The position numbers and the translations under genes were made by a program. Source: Bacteroidota bacterium (GTDB lineage Bacteria > Bacteroidota > Ignavibacteria > Ignavibacteriales > Melioribacteraceae). Taken from it: a stretch of 41,106 nt of DNA. The stretch spans positions 1 to 41,106 of the forward strand of contig JAEXOD010000128.1 in NCBI GenBank assembly GCA_023447335.1, given 5' to 3'. Below the pieces are notes generated by a model that saw nothing but the letters and a program-made list of their open reading frames with translations, was not told where the DNA came from and searched no databases. Shown here piece after piece: positions 16,671-25,840 of the stretch; position 1 is the first letter of the stretch, and each line of letters begins with the position of its first letter.

Positions 16671-17855
16671 TTATCTTTGTTTAGTGTAGTATATTTTAAT
16701 TTTTGGTTTAGAAGTGACAGATTTTTCACTTTTTATTGCTATTTTATTAACTGTATTAGTTTCGTTAGATAGGTTTAACCTAATTCCTTGATTACTAATA
16801 CCGTCAGCCCATCGCTGTATAAATGCTGTTATATCACCGCTATAAACTTTGTCTTTATTGAGTAAATAACCTATATTATAGTACTGATTGATTGTATTGG
16901 TAGTGCTATCATTAAGCACAATTGCAAAAATCGTATCACTTGCGGGTTTTCCGATATAACTTTCGGAATCATCACGTGTTATTGATAAAATAGCCTTATT
17001 AATAACTATATTTTTAGGAAGCGTGCTTAAATCAAAATATAATTTTGAACGATACGGGTTTCCACCTATCAAGAATAGATTATTCGAGATACTTGTAGGA
17101 GGAGTAACTTCTACTGCATGTAAGTCTTCAGTCGTATAAGCCATTACAGTATCAATATATTTTCCAATTTTCTCTACTTCAATATATACTGCAAAATCTG
17201 AATAATCCGTATAAGCATTTAATCCCGGAATTCCTATTATACGATTTGTACCTTCGGTTGGAGAGAACATAACCCCAAAGTTTTCTCCGCTAGTTGTATC
17301 AGCTTTATATTGCAACCATTTTAATGCAGTTGAATTTTCAATATTAAAAGTAATTAATGAATCTGTAAAAACTTTATTAAAACTAATATCATTCGATTTA
17401 TCAACCGGCAAGCTAGTATAGTTACTATTGTCGATTTCGGATGATGACCAAGCCTGTTTGATGCGATATAAGTTAAAATTAAACGGAGCTAAAGAATCAC
17501 CCAAAAAGTAATTTGGAATAATTTTAACCCAACATTTTCGAACAATAATACTATCCTTTAATAATTGAGCAGAAATTGAATCAGGAATTACGGGATAAAA
17601 TCTAACTAATGCAGTTGCTTTAGCAAAAGAAGTTTTGCCGATTAACAATCTATCGGAACTACTCAAATCAATTGAATCGTTGAACGTTGATGATGTGATA
17701 TTTACAAACATTGAGTCTGTATCAAAAATATCGGTGTAAACCAAATCACTGTCAGGAATCAACCCTGAACCTGTTGATGAAGGGTCGTCAGAACATCCGC
17801 TAAGAACTGAAAGAACAAATAAACCAACTAAAAATCTAAACAAGTGCTTTTTCAA
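16671..17855 (-). CDS. DUF4270/DNRLRE-like lipoprotein with duplicated domain
   Basis: 394-residue lipoprotein: signal ending VLSGC with lipidated Cys21, then DDPSSTGSGLIPDSD, resembling DUF4270 proteins of Bacteroidota. Two copies of a DNRLRE-like beta-sandwich pattern can be seen: 'LLIGKTSFAKATALVRFYP...PDSI' near 70-95 and 'LFLIGGNPYRSKLYFDLSTLPKNI' near 260-285, each followed by a strand-rich segment. The second ends in VTSKPKIKIYYTKQR. The start is a TTG at 17855 with a perfect GGAGG seven bases upstream. It is probably an outer-membrane surface protein working with the barrel protein encoded next. No enzymatic role is evident. Confidence 0.75.
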   Translation of the reverse strand: MKKHLFRFLVGLFVLSVLSGCSDDPSSTGSGLIPDSDLVYTDIFDTDSMFVNITSSTFNDSIDLSSSDRLLIGKTSFAKATALVRFYPVIPDSISAQLLKDSIIVRKCWVKIIPNYFLGDSLAPFNFNLYRIKQAWSSSEIDNSNYTSLPVDKSNDISFNKVFTDSLITFNIENSTALKWLQYKADTTSGENFGVMFSPTEGTNRIIGIPGLNAYTDYSDFAVYIEVEKIGKYIDTVMAYTTEDLHAVEVTPPTSISNNLFLIGGNPYRSKLYFDLSTLPKNIVINKAILSITRDDSESYIGKPASDTIFAIVLNDSTTNTINQYYNIGYLLNKDKVYSGDITAFIQRWADGISNQGIRLNLSNETNTVNKIAIKSEKSVTSKPKIKIYYTKQR

Positions 17856-17862
17856 GTATAAG

Positions 17863-17867
17863 CCTCC
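17863..17867 (-). promoter_or_regulatory. Shine-Dalgarno GGAGG fixing a TTG start
   Basis: GGAGG on the minus strand, seven bases before the TTG at 17855 of the DNRLRE-like lipoprotein gene. No ATG or GTG gives an intact lipoprotein signal peptide, so this site decides the start. Confidence 0.8.
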
Positions 17868-17970
17868 AAAAAAAAGAGCTAAAAATATAAATACAACAAA
17901 GTAAGTTAAAAAAAATATAAATTTATATCAATAAGAAAAATCAACTAGTAAAATGTTCCAATTATTTTCC

Positions 17971-19473
17971 TTAACTCTTTATAAGCAGCTTTTTATAGAG
18001 TTCGATATAATGTTTAGCAGAATTTAACCACGAGAAATCAGATTTCATCCCATTTTTCATGATTTTTTTCCATTCATCCGGTTTTTGTTTGTAAACTTTA
18101 ATTGCTCTGCTAATTTCGGCAACCATGGATTTAGTATCATATTTTTTAAAAGAAAAACCGTTTCCTTCCCCTGTTTTTTCGTTAAATTTCAAAACTGTAT
18201 CCGCAAGCCCCCCTGTTTCTCTTACAATGGGGACGGTTCCATACATCAAACTATACATTTGATTAAGTCCGCAAGCTTCAAATTTTGAAGGCATTAAAAA
18301 CATGTCTGAACCTGCCTCTATTAAATGAGCTAATTCATCGTCAAACCCTAAATAACATGCAAATTTATCGCTATAATCAAATAAAGCATCTTCAAAAAAT
18401 CTATGATATTCCCTCTCGCCTGTTCCTAATAAAATTAGTTGAATATCTAATTCCATTAATTCGGTGAATGATTTAACAATTAAATCAAAACCTTTTGAAT
18501 CATGTAATCTAGATATCATACTTATGATAGGAATATCCGGATTATATTGTAAGCCAAATTTTTCGGCTAATTCAATTTTATTCTGTTTCTTATTATCAAT
18601 ATTTTTTAAGCCAAATTTTGCTGGAATCAATGTATCCTGTTTAGGATTCCAAACTTCATTATCAATTCCGTTAATAATACCAAACATATTTTCTTTTCTG
18701 GCACATAAAAATTCACCTAGTCCGCACGATATTTCTTTATCGGTACATATTTCATTTGCGTAACTTGGGCTAACCGTACTTAATAAATCAGCATACTGAA
18801 TTGCTGCTTTCATAAAGTTAAATTTCCCCTTCTGTAACACACCGGATTCATTTTCAACCAATCCTTTCGGAAGTTGTGTTTTTGATATACTAGCTCTTGG
18901 AAAAATTCCCTGAAATGCTAAATTATGAATTGTATGTATTGTTTTAATATCCTGAAATACGGGATTATCTTTGTATAACAAACTAAAATATGTAGGTACA
19001 AGACCACATTGCCAATCATTACTATGAATAATATCCGGAACCCAATTTAATTTATTTATTAATTCGTAAACTGCATGAGTTAGTAAAATAAAGCGTTCAT
19101 CATTATCTTTAAAATCCTCGTTATATATCGGATCCTGATACAAGCTATGACGACTACCAAAATATTCGTGATTATCAACAAAATAAATTTGAACTCTAGT
19201 TTTTGAACTTACAAGAAAGGATGATCTCAGTGAAAATTTAACTTCTTTCTCCCCAATTTTTGTCTTAATATCTTTTAGTCTAACCACTTCATGTATTTTA
19301 AATTTCTTTTCATCTATAGCTCCATATTTTGGAACTATTATTCTAACCTGATGACCTAATTCTTGCAACATTTGAGGTAGAGCTGCAGATACGTCAGCAA
19401 GACCACCCGCTTTCATAAAAGGAGCAACTTCAGACGTAACAAATAATATTTTAAGTTTTTTGGTAGGAGGCAT
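17971..19473 (-). CDS. glgA: Glycogen synthase (ADP-glucose type, GT5)
   Basis: Transfers glucose from ADP-glucose to growing alpha-1,4-glucan; cytosolic. 500 residues. GT5 hallmarks: SEVAPFMKAGGLADVSAALP with the Lys21-x-Gly-Gly-Leu substrate-binding motif near the N-terminus, HSNDWQCGLVPTYF, IHTIHNLAFQGIFP, and the C-terminal EACGLNQMYSLMYGTVPIVRETGGL glutamate motif. ATG at 19473. It has no glgB/glgC partner here; the gene stands between the hut genes (divergent) and the lipoprotein operon, and is separated from the latter by 115 bases. No hairpin terminator was found after it. Confidence 0.95.
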   Translation of the reverse strand: MPPTKKLKILFVTSEVAPFMKAGGLADVSAALPQMLQELGHQVRIIVPKYGAIDEKKFKIHEVVRLKDIKTKIGEKEVKFSLRSSFLVSSKTRVQIYFVDNHEYFGSRHSLYQDPIYNEDFKDNDERFILLTHAVYELINKLNWVPDIIHSNDWQCGLVPTYFSLLYKDNPVFQDIKTIHTIHNLAFQGIFPRASISKTQLPKGLVENESGVLQKGKFNFMKAAIQYADLLSTVSPSYANEICTDKEISCGLGEFLCARKENMFGIINGIDNEVWNPKQDTLIPAKFGLKNIDNKKQNKIELAEKFGLQYNPDIPIISMISRLHDSKGFDLIVKSFTELMELDIQLILLGTGEREYHRFFEDALFDYSDKFACYLGFDDELAHLIEAGSDMFLMPSKFEACGLNQMYSLMYGTVPIVRETGGLADTVLKFNEKTGEGNGFSFKKYDTKSMVAEISRAIKVYKQKPDEWKKIMKNGMKSDFSWLNSAKHYIELYKKLLIKS

Positions 19474-19592
19474 ATCACTAAAATCCCTAAATTAATACTT
19501 TAAATTTACAAAATTCTTGACTTATTGACAAAAATATTTGCATATTATTTGCTGATTAATTTTTATTATTATTGATATCTAAGGATATATAA
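19474..19592. other. Divergent intergenic region glgA / hutI
   Basis: The 119 bases hold the promoters of both genes. TTGACT and TTGACA occur nine bases apart around 19518-19532 on the plus strand, but no -10 box with canonical spacing follows, and a Bacteroidota-type TAnnTTTG box is not matched. AAGGA at 19581-19585 is the clear Shine-Dalgarno of hutI. No operator or riboswitch was recognised. Confidence 0.4.
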
Positions 19593-20831
19593 ATGCTTAA
19601 ATTACTAAAAAATGCAAAACAGATAGTTACGATTAACACAAACGGTACAAACTTCAAACGTGGTTTCGAAATGAGTAACATCGAACTACTAGAAAACTGT
19701 CATATTTTAATAGAAAACGATGTTATTAAAGATGTTTTACAAAACAATAATTTTCCGAAAAAAATTGATGAAGTTATTGATGTATCAAATAAAATTATTT
19801 TACCCGGGTTAATTGACTGCCACACACACACAGTTTTTGCAGGTAATCGCTCAGAAGAATTTAAAATGAAAATTGCCGGTGTTGGCTACGAAGAAATTGC
19901 AGCAAAAGGAGGCGGAATTAATAATACTGTAAACTCATTAAGAGAGATGTCATTTGATGAACTTTACAACATTTCGGCTGCAAGAATTGATTATTTTATC
20001 TCTCGTGGGGTAACTTCTTTAGAAATTAAAAGCGGATACGGCTTAAGTTTTTATGACGAGATAAAGATTTTACAGGTTATAAAAGCATTAAAAAATAATT
20101 ATAAAATTGATATCGTTCCGACATTTTTAGGGGCACATACAATACCTCGCGAATTTAAAAATGACAGAGAAAAATATATTGATATTATAATTAACCAAAT
20201 GCTGCCGTACATAAAAGAGAATAATTTGGCTTATTTTTGCGATATTTTTTGCGAAACAACTGCTTTTTCCGCATTAGAAACCGATAAAATTTTGGACGCA
20301 GCCCAAAAAACCGGATTAAAAATAAAGCTACATACCGATCAATTTAATAATATTGGCGGAATTGATATTGCTCTTAAATACAATGCTGTTAGTGTTGATC
20401 ATCTTGAAATGCTTAACGATATTGATATTGGCAAAATCGCCAAATCAAACTCGGTTTGTGTACTACTTCCCGGCGTTTCGTTTTTCTTAAATTATAACTT
20501 TGCTAACGCCCTTTCTCTGATTGAAGAAGGGGGAATAATTGCATTATCTACAGATTTTAACCCCGGTTCTTCTCATATTCATGATATTAATTTAATAATG
20601 AGCATTGCCGCTATAAAAATGAGAATGAATATCGAATCTATAATTTCTGCTGTTACCATAAATGCAGCAAAGGCGATTGGTTTAGAAAATATTACCGGAA
20701 GTATTGAGATAGGAAAACAAGCTGATTTTAGCATTTTTGAAGCAAATGATTACTCTGACATTATTTACAATGTTGGTAAAAATTTAAATGTAATGACCAT
20801 AAAAAAAGGCGAAATAATTTATAAACGATAA
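19593..20831 (+). CDS. hutI: Imidazolonepropionase
   Basis: Third step of histidine degradation: hydrolyses 4-imidazolone-5-propionate to N-formimino-L-glutamate. 412-residue amidohydrolase with ILPGLIDCHTHTVFAGNRSE (metal ligands His77, His79; Arg86 substrate region), SLEIKSGYGL, FLGAHTIPREF, CDIFCE, KLHTDQFNNIGG and STDFNPGSS (metal-binding Asp). All landmarks of HutI are present. AAGGA lies seven bases before the ATG. First gene of a plus-strand operon with ftcD and fchA; hutH and hutU are not in the window, so the first two steps must be encoded elsewhere if the pathway is complete. Confidence 0.96.
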   Translation: MLKLLKNAKQIVTINTNGTNFKRGFEMSNIELLENCHILIENDVIKDVLQNNNFPKKIDEVIDVSNKIILPGLIDCHTHTVFAGNRSEEFKMKIAGVGYEEIAAKGGGINNTVNSLREMSFDELYNISAARIDYFISRGVTSLEIKSGYGLSFYDEIKILQVIKALKNNYKIDIVPTFLGAHTIPREFKNDREKYIDIIINQMLPYIKENNLAYFCDIFCETTAFSALETDKILDAAQKTGLKIKLHTDQFNNIGGIDIALKYNAVSVDHLEMLNDIDIGKIAKSNSVCVLLPGVSFFLNYNFANALSLIEEGGIIALSTDFNPGSSHIHDINLIMSIAAIKMRMNIESIISAVTINAAKAIGLENITGSIEIGKQADFSIFEANDYSDIIYNVGKNLNVMTIKKGEIIYKR

Positions 20832-20843
20832 TTAGAGAATAAT

Positions 20844-21863
20844 ATGAAATTAATTGAATGTGTTCCAAATTTTAGCGAGGGTAGTGACCCAAAAACGTTA
20901 AAAGATATTAAAGATGCTATAATATCTACTCCAAATGTCAAACTTTTAAGTTTTGAACCGGATAAAGACTACAACCGTTTAGTTGTAACGATGGTTGGTG
21001 ATGAGAATTCGATTCTTGAAGGTGCAATAAATGCTAGTATTGCAGCAGCAGCAAATATTGACATGAGTAAACATAAGGGAAACCATCCAAGGTTGGGAGC
21101 TATAGATGTTGTTCCTTTTGTACCGATAAGTAACGCAACAGTTGATGATTGCATTGCAATTTCGAAAAAATATGCTGAAACTATATCTAAAAAACTTAAC
21201 TTACCCGTTTATTTATACGAAAGCGCACAAGATAAACCTTTTCGTAAAAATTTAGCCGATATTCGTAAAGGAGAATATGAAGGTTTAGAAGAAAAACTAA
21301 AAAATCCTGATTGGTTACCTGACTTTGGCAGTTCTGAATTTAACTCTAAATTAGGAGGTACGGTAACCGGTTGTCGCTTTTTCTTAATAGCTTATAATGT
21401 TAATATTAAATCTGCAGATTTAAATTACTCAAAAGAAATAGCTGAAACAATTAGGGAAATAGGAAAACCTAAAAGAGATGAAAACGGAAAATTAGTAAAA
21501 ATTAACGGTGAAACCGTAAGAATTCCGGGTAAATTTAAAGCCGTAAAAGCAATGGGAGTTCCATTAGAACAGTATGGCATAACTCAAGTTTCAATAAATC
21601 TTGTAAACTATAAAATTACACCAATGCATGTTGTATTTGAAGAAGTAAAAAGATTAGCAGACGAGATGGGGGTTGAAATTGACGGTTCTGAAATAGTCGG
21701 ACTAATACCGCTTGAGGCAATGATTGAAGCAGGTAAATATTATTCCGAAAATGATAATTTAGATGAAAGGGATTTAGTAAACTTAGCCATTAATAAATTA
21801 GGTTTAAGTTCATTACATCCTTTTAATCCGGAAGAAAAAATTATTGAGTACATGATTAAATAA
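20844..21863 (+). CDS. ftcD: Glutamate formimidoyltransferase
   Basis: Transfers the formimino group from formiminoglutamate, the HutI product, to tetrahydrofolate. 339 residues, equal to the transferase half of mammalian FTCD. Family features: MKLIECVPNFSEGSDPKTL at the N-terminus, HKGNHPRLGAIDVVPFVP (active-site His region), and QVSINLVNYKITPMHVVFEEV in the C-terminal half. Twelve bases after hutI and 11 bases before fchA, so the three make a compact operon. The cyclodeaminase activity is on a separate protein, as is common in bacteria. Confidence 0.96.
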   Translation: MKLIECVPNFSEGSDPKTLKDIKDAIISTPNVKLLSFEPDKDYNRLVVTMVGDENSILEGAINASIAAAANIDMSKHKGNHPRLGAIDVVPFVPISNATVDDCIAISKKYAETISKKLNLPVYLYESAQDKPFRKNLADIRKGEYEGLEEKLKNPDWLPDFGSSEFNSKLGGTVTGCRFFLIAYNVNIKSADLNYSKEIAETIREIGKPKRDENGKLVKINGETVRIPGKFKAVKAMGVPLEQYGITQVSINLVNYKITPMHVVFEEVKRLADEMGVEIDGSEIVGLIPLEAMIEAGKYYSENDNLDERDLVNLAINKLGLSSLHPFNPEEKIIEYMIK

Positions 21864-21874
21864 ACGGAGTTAAT

Positions 21875-22510
21875 ATGGAAGAAAATTTAACACTAAAATC
21901 GTATTTGGAAAGTTTAGAATCATCATCCCCTACTCCCGGCGGAGGAAACGTAAGTGCTTTTTGCGGAGTTCTTGCAAGCTCTCTTGGAAAAATGGTATGT
22001 GGTTTAACAATTGGCAAAAAAAAATATATTGATTTTGAAGAACAGATGAAAGAATTTCTAAATATTCTTTCGCAAAACAAATTAATATTTGAGGAATTAG
22101 CCCAAAAAGATAATGAAGCATTTGATTTGGTTATGAATGCATTTAAAATGGCAAAAGAAACTGATGAACAAAAAAAATTAAGAGCTGAAGCCATTGAATC
22201 GGCAACAAAAGGTGCTGCCGAAATTCCCTTTAAAGTAGTAAATCAATGTAATATAATTTTGAAAGTTTTAGAAGAAGTTGTAGTGAAAGGAAATAAAAAT
22301 TCTATAAGCGATGCCGGAGTAGCAATTTTATTATTAAGCACTGCTTCAAAAGGTGCTTTTTTGAATGTTATTATTAATTGCTCATCATTAAATGATAAAG
22401 AATACTCAACAAAAATGATAACTGAAGCGACAAAAATAATTGATGAAATAGATATACGAGTAAATTCTGTTTTCAAATCAATAAAGATGGATATTTTAAA
22501 TGAAAATTAA
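21875..22510 (+). CDS. fchA: Methenyltetrahydrofolate cyclohydrolase / formiminotetrahydrofolate cyclodeaminase
   Basis: Releases ammonia from 5-formimino-THF to give methenyl-THF, completing transfer of the histidine one-carbon unit to folate. 211 residues of the FTCD_C/FchA all-helical fold; SSPTPGGGNVSAFCGVLASSLGKMV is the diagnostic folate-binding loop, and AEAIESATKGAAEIPFKVV is also family-typical. Follows ftcD by 11 bases; its last 11 bases overlap the start of namZ. A cyclohydrolase activity instead of cyclodeaminase cannot be excluded, but context favours histidine breakdown. Confidence 0.93.
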   Translation: MEENLTLKSYLESLESSSPTPGGGNVSAFCGVLASSLGKMVCGLTIGKKKYIDFEEQMKEFLNILSQNKLIFEELAQKDNEAFDLVMNAFKMAKETDEQKKLRAEAIESATKGAAEIPFKVVNQCNIILKVLEEVVVKGNKNSISDAGVAILLLSTASKGAFLNVIINCSSLNDKEYSTKMITEATKIIDEIDIRVNSVFKSIKMDILNEN

Positions 22511-23723
22511 ATTCCTTGGTTTAATGTTTTTGTGTTCGGTACTTTTTGCCCAACCACTTGTAAAAACAGGCATCGAAGTTTTAAGTGATTCAGGATTTGA
22601 AATTCTGAAAGGTAAAAAAGTCGGATTAGTAACAAACCCTACCGGAGTAGATAGTAGACTAAGATCAACTATAGATATTCTTTTTGAATCAAAATCAGTA
22701 GAACTTGTTGCTTTATACGGTCCGGAACACGGAGTAAGAGGAGATTACGCAGCAGGTGAATACGTAGATTTTTATAAAGACCCTAAAACCGGATTGCCTG
22801 TTTATTCATTATATGGAAAAACAAGAAAACCCAGTAAGGAAATGTTGAAAGGAATTGATGTAATTGTATACGATATTCAAGATATAGGATGCCGATCTTA
22901 TACTTATATTAGCACAATGGGTTTATTAATGGAAGCTGCTGCTGAAAACAATTTAGAAGTAGTTGTTTTAGATCGACCTAATCCTTTGGGAGGTATTAGA
23001 ATAGAAGGAAATAATGCTGAGACTGATTTTATTTCCTTCGTAAGCCAATTTAACATTCCCTACGTCTATGGGTTAACATGTGGTGAGTTAGCAAATTACT
23101 TGAACAATGAAGGCTTACTAAAAAATCAAGTAAAATGCAAATTGACTGTAATTCCTATGCAAGGATGGAAGAGAGAAATGACATTTGAAGAAACCGGATT
23201 AGAGTGGGTACCTACTTCCCCACATGTACCACATAAAGATTCTCCTTTTTATTATGTTGCCAGCGGTATATTGGGTGAACTTGACGTTATTTCTATCGGT
23301 GTTGGTTATACTATTCCATTTCAAACATTTGCGGCTGAGTGGATTAATGGTACAATTTTAGCAAACAAGATGAATGAACTAAATTTAAAAGGTGTTATTT
23401 TTAGACCAATCACCTATAAACCTTATTATGCAGTTAGCAAAGGCGAAAGCATAAGTGGTGTTCAAATTCATATTACAGATTTTAAATCAGTAAATTTAAC
23501 CGAGATACAATTTTATTTTATGCAAGTACATAATATCTTATATCCTGAAAAAAACATATTTGAGATGTCTCCTAACCGTCACGATATGTTTGATAAAGTC
23601 TCTGGATCTGATAACATTAGAAAGATATTTTCAAAAAATTATACATTTTCGGAAATCAAAAGTTATTTGGATAAAGATATTGAAATATTCAGAAATAAAA
23701 CTTCAAAATATTTAATGTATTAG
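22500..23723 (+). CDS. namZ: Exo-beta-N-acetylmuramidase NamZ family (DUF1343, GH171)
   Basis: 407-residue exported protein of the DUF1343 family, whose characterised members remove MurNAc from the non-reducing end of peptidoglycan fragments. A signal peptide MKIKFLGLMFLCSVLFAQ is followed by VKTGIEVL, KKVGLVTNPTGVDS, ALYGPEHGVRGDYAAGEYV, VIVYDIQDIGCRSYTYISTM and VVLDRPNPLGG, all strongly conserved in the family. Its ATG lies inside the end of fchA in another frame (11-base overlap), so it is co-transcribed with histidine catabolism genes, which has no obvious metabolic logic. It is probably periplasmic and used in wall recycling. Confidence 0.92.
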   Translation: MKIKFLGLMFLCSVLFAQPLVKTGIEVLSDSGFEILKGKKVGLVTNPTGVDSRLRSTIDILFESKSVELVALYGPEHGVRGDYAAGEYVDFYKDPKTGLPVYSLYGKTRKPSKEMLKGIDVIVYDIQDIGCRSYTYISTMGLLMEAAAENNLEVVVLDRPNPLGGIRIEGNNAETDFISFVSQFNIPYVYGLTCGELANYLNNEGLLKNQVKCKLTVIPMQGWKREMTFEETGLEWVPTSPHVPHKDSPFYYVASGILGELDVISIGVGYTIPFQTFAAEWINGTILANKMNELNLKGVIFRPITYKPYYAVSKGESISGVQIHITDFKSVNLTEIQFYFMQVHNILYPEKNIFEMSPNRHDMFDKVSGSDNIRKIFSKNYTFSEIKSYLDKDIEIFRNKTSKYLMY

Positions 23724-23730
23724 TGATTCT

Positions 23731-23762
23731 AAAGTGGGAATTTTAATAAATATTCCCACTTT
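23731..23762. terminator. Bidirectional hairpin between namZ and the histidine kinase
   Basis: AAAGTGGGAAT (23731-23741) and its reverse complement ATTCCCACTTT (23752-23762) form an 11-bp stem with a 10-base loop, eight bases after the namZ stop and in the gap between convergent genes. The stem ends in A/T pairs, so it gives short U-runs in both directions, though no long U-tract follows. Position and symmetry favour a shared terminator. Confidence 0.7.
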
Positions 23763-23803
23763 AATCCTAATTAATCTATTTTTATAAAGTGATAGCTTAA
23801 TAG

Positions 23804-25840
23804 CTAAATTTTCGGCAATAAAATACTAACCGTAGTTCCCTTTCCGTTTTCGCTCGAAATATTTAGAATACCGTTATTTTTGGAAATCAATTCCTTACAT
23901 AAAATTAAGCCCAGACCGGTTCCTTTTTCATTATTGGTACCGGAAGTAGTTTCAAAGTTATTTTGATTTAGTTTTTTATCTATTAAATCAATAGACATTC
24001 CGATTCCGTCATCAATTATCTCTAATGTAACGTATTTATCATCTTTAAATGAACTCTTTATAATTATATTTCCACCGTATTCAGTATATTTTACTGCATT
24101 AGAAAATATATTACGCATCACTGTATTTAACATATTATGATCGGCATATGCTATACTATTTTCATCAATATTGATATTAACTTTAATATTTTTTTTATCC
24201 GCATTTATTATTAAACTACAAATACTTTCTTTAACAAATTTCTGAAGAACAATTTTTTCGGGATGAACTTTTTTACCCTCAGTGTTATTAATTGCCCAAT
24301 CAAGTAAATTTTCTAATAATAAATAACTATTTTTAGAGACTGAATTAATGTCTTTTATTAAATCAATTTTTTCTCTTTCTTCAATGTTATTCCAAGTACT
24401 CAGTAATCCATCGCTAAACCCTATTAAGATGTTAAACGGATTTCGCAAATCGTGAGCTATTATTCTAAATAAAGTATTTTTGGTTTTGTTTAATTCATCT
24501 AGTGTATTTTTTTGCTCTAAAATTTCAGTGTTTAAATCTTCTAAAATTTTTCTATTCTTCAATAGTACATTGTTTCGATAAAATAATCCAACAATCACAA
24601 TGAAAAAAACCACAAGTACCAATACAAGCACATATTTTACATACAAAGAACGTTCTGAATCAAGCTCTCTAATTATTTTTTCTTTGTTTAATAAATTAAT
24701 TTGTTGCTGCTTGTTTTCAATTTCATAACTTGCAGAAAGTTCTCTAATCTGTCTTGTCTTATTCTCGTCAAAAATTGTATCTTTAATTCTATCATAAATT
24801 CTTGCAAACTCTAAGGCTTTTAAATAATTACCTTGTTGTTCAAAATATTGAGAGAACAATAAATATGTTTTAACAAAAACTGCTTCCTGATTAATATCTT
24901 TTTTTAAAGATAAGGCATTTTGAAGAAATTTATACGCTTCAGAATTATTTTTAGTTATTAAATATACTTCTGCAATAAAATTTGTCGCTTGCAGTTCCCC
25001 AGCCCGTTCAGAACGAGAATGATAAATTTCTTTAGCCAAGAAGTAGAAATGTAAAGCACGTTCGTAGTCTTTTAAAATAGTATAAATTCTTCCGCCTAAA
25101 TTTGCCATTATCGCTATACCGGATTCATATTTATACTTACTACTTAATTCAAAACCTTCCTCAAAATACTTAATTGCTTTTTTAATCTCGTTAAGTTTTA
25201 TATGTGTATCACAAATATTTGAAATAGTCCTAACAGTTCCTAAATTATCTCCTACTTCTTTCTTTAGATTCAATGAAATAACAAAATATTCTTTCGCTTT
25301 TTTAAACTCCATAATTTGATTAAATACCAAACCTAAATTATTTGCAGTGTTCGCAATATCAGACTTATTACCAAATTTAACTCGTGTCTTATAGGCATTC
25401 ATTAAGTATTGAGCTGCAATTGCGTAATTGCCAATAAAATAATTGGCAACACCCAAATTATTTTCAATTTCTGCCAATATAGTTTTATCAGATAACTTTA
25501 GAGCTATATTATAACTTTTTTGTAAAAGTTTAAATGCCTTCTCGAATTCTGCATTATTTATATAACAAAAAGCTAATTGCCCTAATATCTTTGCTTCTGC
25601 TTCAGGATAATTGATTTGCTTAAATAAACCTTCGGCTTCTTTTTCGTAGGTTAATGCTTCTACCAAATGATCGTGCCTCAAAACTTTAATCAAACTATAT
25701 AATGCATCAAGCTTAGCTTTTCCTTCAGAATTATAGTACTGGATCTTAATACTATCTAAATCTGACGCAATTATACTATGCCCCATAAAAAGACAAATAA
25801 CAATTAAAAATATAATTTTACTGCTAATGATACTTTTCAA
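23804..25840 (-). CDS. TPR-domain sensor histidine kinase
   Basis: 678-residue sensor kinase: signal-like N-terminus, a periplasmic array of about seven TPR units (about 40-360), a coiled-coil (about 360-400), one transmembrane helix (about 403-423, LVLVLVVFFIVIVGLFY) and a cytosolic kinase. HisKA has FRIIAHDLRNPFN with phospho-acceptor His near 465. HATPase boxes are NIFSNAVKYT (N), IIDDGIGMS (G1) and GTGLGLILCKELI (G2). No receiver domain and no response regulator next to it, so it is an orphan. AGGAG at 25850-25854 is nine bases from the TTG at 25840 and only three from a TTG at 25846, so I prefer the former; numbering here is from 25846. The start lies inside the upstream gene. The input signal is unknown. 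Confidence 0.9.
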   Translation of the reverse strand: MKSIISSKIIFLIVICLFMGHSIIASDLDSIKIQYYNSEGKAKLDALYSLIKVLRHDHLVEALTYEKEAEGLFKQINYPEAEAKILGQLAFCYINNAEFEKAFKLLQKSYNIALKLSDKTILAEIENNLGVANYFIGNYAIAAQYLMNAYKTRVKFGNKSDIANTANNLGLVFNQIMEFKKAKEYFVISLNLKKEVGDNLGTVRTISNICDTHIKLNEIKKAIKYFEEGFELSSKYKYESGIAIMANLGGRIYTILKDYERALHFYFLAKEIYHSRSERAGELQATNFIAEVYLITKNNSEAYKFLQNALSLKKDINQEAVFVKTYLLFSQYFEQQGNYLKALEFARIYDRIKDTIFDENKTRQIRELSASYEIENKQQQINLLNKEKIIRELDSERSLYVKYVLVLVLVVFFIVIVGLFYRNNVLLKNRKILEDLNTEILEQKNTLDELNKTKNTLFRIIAHDLRNPFNILIGFSDGLLSTWNNIEEREKIDLIKDINSVSKNSYLLLENLLDWAINNTEGKKVHPEKIVLQKFVKESICSLIINADKKNIKVNINIDENSIAYADHNMLNTVMRNIFSNAVKYTEYGGNIIIKSSFKDDKYVTLEIIDDGIGMSIDLIDKKLNQNNFETTSGTNNEKGTGLGLILCKELISKNNGILNISSENGKGTTVSILLPKI

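Noticed and set aside
17856..17970. Terminator or regulatory RNA between glgA and the lipoprotein gene
   Set aside because: Only AT-rich text with short self-complementary A/T words; no G-C stem or U-tract.
18464..18763. 99-codon plus-strand frame inside glgA
   Set aside because: Shadow of the conserved GlgA frame; no ribosome site or recognisable domain.
19510..19560. Bacteroidota-type promoter (TTG...TAnnTTTG) upstream of hutI
   Set aside because: TTTG occurs twice but the TA is at the wrong distance in both cases, and the TTGAC boxes lack a -10 at normal spacing.
21856..22194. 112-codon open frame on the minus strand across fchA
   Set aside because: It is antisense to a clear FchA domain and reads as low-complexity cysteine/serine/phenylalanine text without a family match.
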